Assembly (NCBI GenBank): GCA_030549175.1
Contig: JAUKUA010000007.1
Span: 2,852,001 to 2,916,000 of the forward strand
Source: Lasiosphaeris hirsuta
Lineage: Eukaryota > Ascomycota > Sordariomycetes > Sordariales > Lasiosphaeriaceae
DNA: 64,000 bases
Direction of reading: 5' to 3'
Under the pieces are notes generated by a model. That model was not told the origin of the DNA and did no database searches. It worked only from the letters and a program-made list of their open reading frames with translations. Positions within the stretch are counted from its first letter, which is position 1. Each line of letters opens with the position of its first letter. Shown here in pieces: positions 55,094 to 64,000 of the stretch. Position numbers and translations under genes: made by a program.

Positions 55094-58000
55094 ATGTTCT
55101 CAACCATTACCACTGCGCCGGCCAAGCAGTCAGTGAGCGAAACCATCGCCGTGCTCAGCGGCCGCCTGAGCACAGCAACCCTCCTCGAGGATCGTCGCGC
55201 TGCGATTCTCGGCCTCCGCAGTTTCGCCAAGCAGTACCCGGCTTCGGTCGCCTCGGGCGCCCTACGCAGCCTGATCGGCAGCCTGTCCCGGGATGGCGAG
55301 GATGTCGACACCGTCAAGGGCGTCCTCGAAACTCTGCTAATGCTCTTCAATCCCAACCAAGACAGTCCTGAGGCCTCGGAAGAGATCGCCCTTTGGCTCG
55401 CCGACGAGTTCACCCAACGCCAGGAGAACATCACCCTGCTCCTCGACTTTCTCGATACGGCCGACTATCACGCGCGTCTCTACTCGCTCAAGCTGCTTGC
55501 TGCCATCCTCTCGGCCCGCACCGAGCGCACCGAGGAATGCATACTCGTAGCCCCCATGGGCATTCCTCGCCTCGTCGCTACCCTCGACGACCGCAGGGAG
55601 GTCATTCGCGACGAGGCCATCAACCTGCTCACTGACCTCACCCCCGCCTCAATCGATATACAAAAGCTCGTCGCCTTCGAGAAGGGGTTCGAGCGCGTCT
55701 TTGGCATCATCAACGAGGAGGGCGGGCTTGTAGACGGGGCCCGAGTGGTAGAGGACTGCCTGATCCTGCTGGCGAACCTGCTGCGCCTCAACTCGTCGAA
55801 CCAGTCTATGTTCCGTGAGATGGGCTTCATCGCACAGCTCGGCCGCCTACTCAGAGCAGCATACATGGGGAACGAGAGCGGCGAAAAGATAGCGCAGTGG
55901 GCAGAGGCCCAGCGCAACAGAAATATATACGCCCTGCTCGCTGTGATACGGCTTTTCCTGGTGGCCGGCGTCGTAGGGACGCACCAGAACCAGGTCGCCT
56001 TTCTAGGTGACCGTGTGCTTGAGAATACGCTGCAGCTCGCTTTTGCCCATGGAATAGAGCTGCCCATTAGATCAGAGGCGCTGGTAGCCTGCGCCGACAT
56101 GATCAGAGGCAACCCCCGACTCCAGGAAAGGTTTGCCGGGCTAGAGGTGCCCTCTCCGCTAGATGACTTGGTATCAAACGGCCATGACCCTCATACGAAC
56201 GGCGTGCCTAACGTCTTTGTCATTGATGGCTTGTTAGACATAATCCTGGCCGTAAATACCGTCCAAGCATTTGACATGCGCATGGCCGCCTGCACCTGTC
56301 TCAAGGCCTACTTCTACAAGCACGCAGAGGTCCGCCGGCATTTCCTTACGAGAGCGATCCACGGCCACAAGATAAAGGCCGACGAGCTTACCAATGTGTT
56401 TACTACACTGTTGCAGCCTCTCCCCGAGGCGGCCGCCGCAGATCCCTACCGATATTGGTTCGCCGCCGTACTGATGCTCCACCTCATCCACGAGAACCCC
56501 GAGACCAAAGCGCTGGCCATGGCCGTTACCGAAGGCGATGAGGCCAGCGGCGAGGAGGTCGTCACCAGTATCCAAACGATTGCGGCGCACCTTCTCAGCA
56601 GCGTCGCCAAGTCGGAAGACACGCGCGTCGTTATCGGCTACCTAATGCTACTCCTGTGCTGGCTTTTTGAGGATCTCGATGGCGTGAATGACTTCCTCGG
56701 CGAGTTCACCAACCTCCAGGGACTAATTCAGGCGGCCGTCGAGAACCCCAACGGGGACGTCATTGTACAGGGTCTAAGCGCGATGCTCGCCGGCGTCGTC
56801 TACGAGTTCTCGACCAAGGATTCGCCCGTGCCACGCGCGACGGTGCGAGAGATGATCATCTCGCGCATGGGCCGCGATCGCTACGTTGACAAGCTGTCCA
56901 AGCTGCGCGCTCACCCATTCATGCGTGACTTTGAGGTGCTATCGCAGAAGCTGGTGGACGGTGGCTTGGATCAGAAGCTACCTGATGTTTTCTTAGACGA
57001 TACATTTGTCGAGTTCTTCAAAGACAACTTCAGCCGCGTGCTCCGGGCTATTGATCGGGAGCCGGGGCTCGAGATATCTGTCGTTACAAACGGGGTGCAA
57101 AAAGGCATCTCACGAGAACTTGTCGACTCGCTGCGGGCACAAGTGGCCGAGAAGGACCGGGCACTGCAGGATGCAGAGGTTGCCAAATCATCTCTCGCGA
57201 GCCAACTGGGCCAGGAACAGGCAGACCACCGCCGTACAAAGGAGAACGGGCTGGCGGAACTGACGCGGGCGAATGCCGCGGCGGAGCTGTTACGCGCCCA
57301 GCTCACGACTAAGGACCGCTTGCTCAAGAATGCGGAAGCTTTAGCGGCTACGGCGAACGAACAGCTGAGCCGCGAGAAGGCGTCACACCAACAAACCAAC
57401 GCCGTATACCAGCAGACGAAGGCCTCATATGACCGCACCAAGGCATCCCACGAGCAGACGAGGGCCTCGTACGAGCAGGTGAAGACCGCCCATGACCAGC
57501 TCAAGGCTGAAAATCAGGGTATCAAGGCCGAAGTGACACGCCTTCACAGCGTCAACGGAGGTCTTCGGCGAAACCATGAGGAGGAGATGAATGCGTTGCA
57601 GAAGCAGATGGACGCCCTTCGTAGGAGCACCGAGAGCGATGCCGAACGTGTGCGCCGTCGGTCAGAGGCTGAAAAGGCCGACTTCAGGGCATCCATTAGT
57701 CGACTAGAGGTTGACTTAATGAAGGCAAACAAGGCCAAGTCGGTGGCTGAAGAAGCCCTGACAAAGGCAAACAAGACCTTGGTGGCGGCTGAGGAGGCCC
57801 TGGAGAAGGCCAATAAAGCGTCGGCCGAGGGACTCAGCGGGGCCGAGAAGAAGTCAAGTGAAGCCGAAAAGGGGTTGGCTGAGGCGAGGGCGCAGCTAGA
57901 GGCCAAGGAGGAGGAGCGCAGGGCGACGCAAAATGAGCTGGATGACTTGCTCATTGTGTTCAGTGACCTGGAAGAGAAAGTCACGCGCTACAAGGTATGT

Positions 58001-58149
58001 TTTCCACTGACCCTAGGCATGTGCCGTGGAGGACTGTTTCGTTGACAGTGATCTAGGACCGGCTCAAGACTCTCGGTGAGACCGTCTCCGACGGAGAAGA
58101 TGAGGACGAGGATGGGGACGACGCTGAAGAGGACGACGACGACGAGTAA
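55094..58149 (+). CDS. uso1: Uso1/p115 vesicle-tethering protein
   Basis: Peripheral Golgi/ER-exit tether that captures COPII vesicles for ER-to-Golgi transport. Exons 55094-57994 and 58057-58149 encode 997 residues. The head (about 1-640) is an armadillo-like helical domain typical of Uso1/p115: it begins with SVSETIAVLSGRLSTATLLE, followed by DRRAAILGLRSFAKQYP, a VEDCLILLANLLRLNSSNQS segment and AACTCLKAYFYKHAEVR. From about 670 to 965 lies coiled coil with unusually regular QTKASYDRTKASHEQTR-type short repeats and KANK repeats. The last exon gives a strongly acidic tail (DRLKTLGETVSDGEDED and an Asp/Glu run), as in family members. The intron ends TCTAG, less common than CAG, but gives the expected tail and frame. 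Confidence 0.94.
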
Positions 58150-58806
58150 GACGGCAGAGCGGAAAATACCTGTGGATTACCAAAAACCGCATATCAATAG
58201 GTTTGTATGTGGTGTGCTTGGGTATGCGGCCCGGCCCCTTTAGATTATGACGGCATTTGAACAGGCTGTCGTTGTGCTGGCTTACTAGGCGCGGATGGGT
58301 GACTGCCCCCAATGCAATACCCCTGAGATCTGGCGGCCGTTTGGCTAAGCCACGTCTGTCTATTGACGAGTGAAAAGCATTGTACAACGCCCAACGTTGA
58401 AATAGCCATGAAATTAATACGGGGAGCAAAGAAAAATATGGACTTGGGGAGACTGCAGGCATGCCGCCGCAACGGCCGTGCCTGATGCATCTTTAGCATT
58501 TGCCTAGTATTTACCTAGCATTTCAAGTTGCTCCCGCAAACAGAGGCAACAAACCCGTTGTCCCCGCATTTGGTGCAATGCCCAAGTCGGGCAAATTTTT
58601 CGGTTCTCCAGATTTAATGCCCACGCCCCCCCACCACCTACATACACACTTACAAAAAAAATCCACCAGCCCAAAGCCAAATATTTACAGGGACACTTGT
58701 GACTCGTAGCAGCAACTTGACGAGGTTTAAGCCAAGTTCCCGTTTGACAAGGCAAAGAAAGAAACGGAGAAGATCAAAAAAATCCCTTAGACCAAAATAA
58801 TACAAA
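58150..58806. promoter_or_regulatory. Intergenic between uso1 and PRMT3-like gene
   Basis: 657 nt, tandem arrangement: uso1 trailer then methyltransferase promoter. A run of A-rich sequence precedes the start codon. No gene or RNA is seen. Confidence 0.5.
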
Positions 58807-60608
58807 ATGTCAGAGTCATACCCCCGCAGCGACTCGGATGTGTCGACGTCGGGCGACGAGGCCGAGTGGCTCGACACCAACAACAGTGACGATGAGCAGG
58901 AGGAGGCACCCGCCATCACCTCGCTCGTCGACAACCGCGTCTTCCCCGATGCCGAGTCCATGCTCGCGTACTGCAAGACCGAGCGCGGACTCGACTTCCT
59001 CGCCGTGCGGGACCGTCTGGGTCTCGACTTCCACGGCATGGTGAAGTTGATCAACTTCAGTGAGTGCCCCTTGCTAGGAAATAGAGGGCATGTGGGCTGA
59101 TGCTGGTGACAGTCAGAAAGAGCGTGCACGAGGGCACGGCGCTCCCGGCCGAGATCAGCGCGGCCGACTTGGAGGGCGACGGCCTCCTTAAGCCCGTGTT
59201 GGACGACGATGCGCTGATCTTGTGCCTGGATGACCTCCCCCCTCCGGCGTCGACGGCAGTGGCAGGCAAGGAGAAGGCGGCGGCCCCAGCAAGTGCTGCA
59301 GAGGCCCCCCAGGTCGACGCCCTGCTGCAGAAGAACGCCGAGCTGCAGGCCGAGATCGAGCAGCTGGCCAAGCAGTTCACTAGCTACCGCCTCGCCGTGC
59401 AGGAGACGCTCGACCAGCGCTGGAAGGCGGATGAGGAGCCCGACGATGTGCCGTCCAAGAACGAGCCCAAGAAGGATGACTCGGCTTACTACTTTGAGTC
59501 CTATGCCCACAACGGTACGACTCCTCCCACCACTTGTGTTATATCAAGGATATGACTTGGCTAACACGGCGGGCCAGATATCCACGAGGTCATGCTCAAG
59601 GACGCGGTGCGCACCGACGCCTACCGCGACTTCATCTACGGAAACAAGCACCTGTTCGCGGGCAAGGTCGTGCTCGACATCGGCTGCGGCACCGGCATCC
59701 TCAGCATGTTCTGCGCCAAGGCCGGGGCCAAGACGGTCATCGCCGTCGACAAGTCCGACATCATCGATAAGGCGCGCGAGAACATCTTTGCCAACGGCCT
59801 GTCCGACACCATCACCTGCCTCAAGGGCCGCATCGAGGAGGTGGTGCTGCCGGTCGCCAAGGTCGACATGATCGTGTCCGAGTGGATGGGCTACGCCCTG
59901 CTCTACGAGGCCATGCTGCCGAGCGTGCTGTACGCGCGCGACCGCTACCTAGCCCCTGACGGCCTCCTCGTGCCCAGCCACTGCAACCTGTGGGTCGCGC
60001 CCGTGGCCGACGCCGAGTACGTGGCCGACCACATCGCCTTCTGGCGCGACGTGTACGGCTTCGACATGCAGCCGATGCAGCGCGACATCTACGCCGACTC
60101 GCGCGTGCAGACCATGAACCCGGCCGCGCTGTGCGGCACCCCGAGCGCCTTCCGCTCACTCGACCTGCACACCGTCGCCGTCGGCGAGCTCGTCTTCTCG
60201 GCCAAGTGGGAGAGCACGCTGGCCGCCGACGTGAGCGGCGCCCTCGACGGCTTCCTCGTCTGGTGGGACTGCTTCTTCGCCCAGTCACGCGACGAGCCCG
60301 GCATCACGCCGTCCATCACGGCCCAGGAGTGGTCGGCCTCGGGCGGCCGCGACGCCAAGGAGGAGGACCGCGTGGCCTTCACCACTGGGCCGTTTGGCAC
60401 CGAGACGCACTGGAAGCAGATCCTGTTCCTCATCGACAACAAGAAGAAGGCGCCCAAGCAGCTCGGCGAGGCCGAGGCTGGCAAGAAGATCTCGGGCGAG
60501 CTGGAGTACATCACGGCCGAGGGCCACGCCCGCGGTCTGAAGATCAAGATCACCTGGGGGTTAGAGGAGGAGGGGGAGAAGAAGGACCAGGTCTGGGCAT
60601 TGAACTAG
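58807..60608 (+). CDS. Type I protein arginine methyltransferase, PRMT3-like
   Basis: Transfers methyl groups from S-adenosylmethionine to arginine side chains; in other organisms PRMT3 acts on ribosomal protein uS5/Rps2 in the cytosol. Exons 58807-59059, 59114-59514 (acceptor CAG at 59110-59112; exon 2 starts 59113) and 59578-60608 give 561 residues. An acidic N-terminus is followed by the region equivalent to the PRMT3 zinc finger (about 38-90), then a predicted coiled coil (LLQKNAELQAEIEQLAKQF). The catalytic part starts YYFESYAHNDIHEVMLKD. Motif I is VVLDIGCGTGILSMFCAKAG, the double-E loop is SEWMGYALLYEAML and the THW loop is ETHWKQILF. The usual zinc-finger Cys pair (CLFC) is not visible: the equivalent stretch reads SLVDNRVFPDAESMLAYC. 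The gene is convergent with the OPT gene, 222 nt away. Confidence 0.93.
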
Positions 60609-60830
60609 AGATAAGGACAAGGCGCCCTTTGGCGGCGTTTGGGTAGCGAAAATAGACAATAACTACCCTACCTTCGGGCCACGTGCATTGATATCTAACA
60701 TCTCTAATCTGTAAAATCCACAGTCAGTATTTTCTTTTTCGTATGCCGATATGTTCTGTTGACCACTATTTATTACCCAACGATGATGGAATGCTAATGC
60801 TGTTATTGATGATATATATATACTCCAAAC

Positions 60831-63466
60831 TCAAAGATGAGGAACGCCAACACTCTGCATAATAAGATTCACAATGCTCAAAAAACCTTCGCCGAGAATG
60901 AACCCCTAGACGTTAAAGTATTAGCAACGGCCCTACTGATATGGTCCCGCCACCCCCCCGGGAAAGACATGTTTGAGACTTACCGACGCGAGGACAATCA
61001 GTGGCGTATCCTCCCACCCCATAACGGACCGCCACCACCATCCGAGTAGGCCGCCTATCGTCCGCGCAAGCGTAAAGGACGGCACATTGTACATCCCTAC
61101 AACCAAGCCAACATCGTCAGTGACGCATCCCTAAAAGAGTGAGTGTAAAAAGAAGGCTACGCACCAACGGCAACGGCAATCCCGCCCGGAACCAGCGACT
61201 GCCAGCGCTTGCCCGTAGCTGAGATCCGCAGCGCCGTCGTGACAGCGAACATCGCCGCCGAGCCGATCGCCCACTCCCTCGCCATGGGCGGCAGCCCCTC
61301 GCCCGTGACCAGCCTGGCGGTGAAGATCCAGACATAGCCGGTCGGGACCTGGAACAAGTCGCCGGGAATTGTGTAAACGCTGTGTTTATTGTATCATCAA
61401 TACCGCCCAATCAATCTGGTGTTGAGGTGTAAAGGGGGGGGGGGGGGGGGGGGCAAACTCACGCCGTGTACAGTCGGTAGATAAAAGCGCTGACTACAGC
61501 TCCTGCGGTGGCGCCAATGACCTGACCCCAGAACTGGGCTTTCGGCGATGCGCCCAGGAGATGCCCCGTCTTCAGATCCTGCATGAGATCGCCGGCTTGT
61601 AGGGCGCCCTGCGAAGTGTTAGTTTTGCGAGGCCGCATCGGCCATCAGTTGGGATACATACCGCTTCGGACTGCATAATGAAGCACCATCTGTTAGCAAA
61701 CCTTTTCTCCTACAATCCCACCCACACCACGGAGTACATACCACAGCGCCCGCGACCAGATTAATCAACACACTCGACTTGTTCGACTGGGGGATAATCA
61801 GGGCAAAGAAAAGCTGGGCCAGCTTGCTGATGCCCGACACGGGATTTAGGTCCGTCTCACCCAGCGCTCTCACACCCATAATGCTGAGCATCAGCGCCAT
61901 AAAGACAGCCGCGATGGTGGCGTAGAGCGGTACCAGGTTCCCAAAGACGACGTGGATGCAAAATATGCAAAACACAATCGACAACGCTAGTCCAATCGCT
62001 ACGACCCGGTCGCTGATGAGCTGGTCAGGGGGGGCATCGCCCTCGTCCTTCTCATCATCAACCTCTAACCCATCACCATCACCATCAGCTCCTGGTGTAC
62101 TGAACGCCCCCGCCGAACTTCCTACCAACGACCCATCGCCCCCATCACTTGTCCCAATCGCCGTATACCCCCTTTTTCCCTCCCCCCCAGCCAAACCTGC
62201 CCACTCCCCTCTCGGGGGAACATACTTCCATGCGGACCGGCCCGCCAGATGACCCAAGCTGACGACCGAGTCCGCCAACATGATAGCCAAACTAACCCAT
62301 ATAATCCACCCCTTACTCCCCTTCTCCCAATCATCTATAGCCCCCGGAGCCCAGCCCTTGTGCTTCGCGAGCGGGCTCAGCACCCCCCACCCCACAATGG
62401 CCCCAAGCAGCATGTGCAGCGTCGTCGCCGGGCCCATGATGATGCCCTGCCCGACGTACGCCAGGCTGGGGTTCAGCGTCCACAGCCACGTAGACGCGGC
62501 GACGCTGCCGAAGATGGGGACGCTGCGCAGGACGGGGAGGAAGTAGGTGGCGAAGGTGAACAGGCCGGAGACGAGGAAGCAGGTCAGGAGCAGCTGAACA
62601 TTGCGGCGCCAGGCGCCGGGGTCGCGCAGGGTGGAGGACTCTGGGGCGGTGGCAATGTCGTCGTCGTCGGTGGGCACGAGGGCGGCGAAGGCGCCGGCTT
62701 GGCGGCCGGTCGGGGAGGTGGTGCGGGTTTGGCCGTGGAGGACAGAGATGAGGACGGCGGTGCTGAAGCCTGAGGGGAACTTGAGCTGTTCGCGGAGCAG
62801 GACTTGGCGGCGGCTGTGGGTGGTTAGTATCGTGATTTGGTTGTGGGACGGGGAGACGTACAGGGGGACGGCAAAGACCACGCCGAAGTAGCATAACCCA
62901 AGGGACCACAGCACGAGCTTCCACAAACCCAGCACAATCGGCCCCTGCTCCTCAGCCCGGAGGAGGTAATTCATGGCGGGCATCTACGTTGCATCAGCAC
63001 CACCCCCCTCTCACACAAGGGACGATCAACTCACCACGCCGACGAACCCACACCCCAACGGCATTATCGCCATGCTCCCGGCCACCGTCTGCACAAGCAC
63101 ATTCTCAACAGGCGAGAACGGCAAGTCCAAGCGTCTCGCAACCGTCTTGAAGAAACCAAAGCCCATCAAGCTCGCCGGCATCGTCATCGAACTCACCCAC
63201 CCAGTCTGCAAGCCAAAGTACATGTTCGAAAAACATATCACCAGACCAACGGCGAGCCCCACCAGCACGCCGCGCAGCGTGAAGCTCTCGCCCTGGATAA
63301 CCCGCTTTGGCGGCAGGTCGCCCACGGGGGCCAGTGTGGGTATGACCTCGCCATCTTCGATGTCTGAGGAGGAGGATGAGGCGGGGGAGGAGGAGCGGAG
63401 AAGCGGGCTGGTGTTGGCGACGAGGTCGCCGTCGCTAGCAGGCGCTTTGCTTGCCTGGCGTGGCAT
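60831..63466 (-). CDS. OPT-family transporter, YSL-like subgroup
   Basis: Membrane transporter of the oligopeptide transporter family, in the subgroup with plant YSL and yeast YGL114W. Substrates are likely peptides or metal chelates, but this cannot be fixed from sequence. Eight exons: 63466-63035, 62983-62862, 62813-61742, 61670-61662, 61608-61463, 61379-61165, 61096-60984 and 60905-60831, giving 727 residues. Membrane segments begin at about residue 65 (TLRGVLVGLAVGLVICFSNM, YFGLQTGWVSSMTMPASLMG). NLVAGAVSEAGALQAGDLMQ, QDLKTGHLLGASP and AQFWGQVIGA span the micro-exon 4 junctions and are the family's signature block. VYTIPGDLFQVPTGYVW and GMYNVPSFTLARTIGGLLGW follow. The C-terminus is FILGEGFLSIVNLIMQS, GVPHL. 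The start ATG lies in MPRQASKAPASDGD. Confidence 0.92.
61434..61453. repeat. G20 homopolymer in OPT intron
   Basis: About twenty G on the plus strand (C in the sense of the OPT gene), starting nine bases after the donor of the intron between exons 5 and 6. Confidence 0.8.
61662..61670 (-). other. 9-nt micro-exon of OPT gene
   Basis: TCCGAAGCG (Ser-Glu-Ala), preceded by ATGCAG and followed by GTATGT. The upstream intron has a GCTAAC branch site about 25 nt before the acceptor, the downstream one has AACTAAC. Joining exon 3 to exon 5 through it gives the family sequence AGAVSEAGALQAGD without a frameshift. Confidence 0.8.
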
Positions 63467-64000
63467 TGCTGCAGAGGGCGGGTCCTAGGAGACGCAGCAT
63501 GCAGGCTGTTTCTGCAATACAAAAACGCGAAATGAAGATGCACGTATCAAGCAGTGGGTAAAGGAGAAGTTGCAGACAACTGCCGATGAGTGACTGGTCG
63601 AGTGAGCGACCTAGTGAGTGAGTGGCAATTACAGAACGATGTGGCTCGCAACGGCAGACGCGACAGTGCACAGCAACGTTATCAATTACTGGCTGGGTAT
63701 GCTGGGTTAGGTGACTAAGCCCAGAACTAGCTCACCCTGGCCTGGCCCCTTTTCAACCCTACGGAGTGCAGCCATCTCATGCACGACGGTAGCATGTCAC
63801 CAAGCCTTCCTATTAACCAGCCCAGTAATTTGCAAATCTTCATGTTCTGTAGCACTGTGCCTCTACCCCGCCCCTGCTCAAGCATACTCTCATTTAAGGG
63901 TATCATCAAGGATGACAAGCAGCTTGCGTTCTCCCCTGGGGAAAAGCAACGAGTATGGCTGCATCCCGCTTATCTGCCTGCTCGTCTTCCTCCATCGCGG
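63467..64000. promoter_or_regulatory. Upstream region of OPT gene, to window end
   Basis: 534 nt, no gene or RNA recognised. It should contain the OPT promoter on the minus strand. Short GAGTGAGTGAG repeats lie near 63600-63622. Confidence 0.45.

Noticed and set aside
59821..60646. Arg-rich overlapping frames in the PRMT gene
   Set aside because: GC-rich third positions open other frames. They have no domains and extreme Arg content, while the PRMT frame carries all motifs.

Overview
The window is nuclear DNA of a filamentous ascomycete, most likely a Sordariomycete. The signs are protein-coding genes split by many short introns (about 48-95 nt, GT...CTAAC...AG), a fungal-type histone H4, a fused five-enzyme AROM gene, a dispersed single 5S rRNA gene, and mid-to-high GC genes separated by long intergenic stretches. 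I predicted all exon joins by eye. Every spliced CDS given as intact sums to a multiple of three.

Layout. 0.9-1.3 kb: histone H4. 1.3-12.8 kb: a gene-poor stretch with low-complexity repeats and two broken accessory genes, an HNH-endonuclease-domain gene (8.2-10.0 kb, minus) and a gene of a common fungal unknown family interrupted by two stop codons (10.5-11.5 kb, plus). 12.8-14.6 kb: a hexose transporter. 15.7-17.3 kb: an amino-acid permease. 17.5-20.5 kb (minus): a 917-residue rvt, the single-copy cellular reverse-transcriptase-like gene class. 21.5-26.3 kb (plus, divergent from rvt): AROM. 27.1-28.3 kb: another decayed multicopy gene followed by a 50-nt 5S fragment. 28.3-36.3 kb: about 8 kb with no credible gene. 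36.3-38.4 kb: an Rpn4-like C2H2 transcription factor. 40.6 kb (minus): a complete 5S rRNA gene.

41.0-49.2 kb (minus): a 2583-residue neurofibromin/Ira RasGAP in eight exons. 50.7-54.0 kb (minus): Rat1/Xrn2 nuclear 5'-3' exoribonuclease. 55.1-58.1 kb (plus): Uso1/p115 vesicle tether, divergent from rat1. 58.8-60.6 kb (plus): a PRMT3-like arginine methyltransferase. 60.8-63.5 kb (minus): an eight-exon OPT-family transporter with a 9-nt micro-exon.

The genes do not form a metabolic cluster. Most are housekeeping (chromatin, aromatic amino-acid synthesis, RNA decay, trafficking, Ras signalling, uptake). The most unusual gene is rvt, which sits between an amino-acid permease and AROM. The decayed parts share a theme: one relic has an HNH nuclease domain, and two others carry a short acidic motif that could come from a restriction-endonuclease-like fold.
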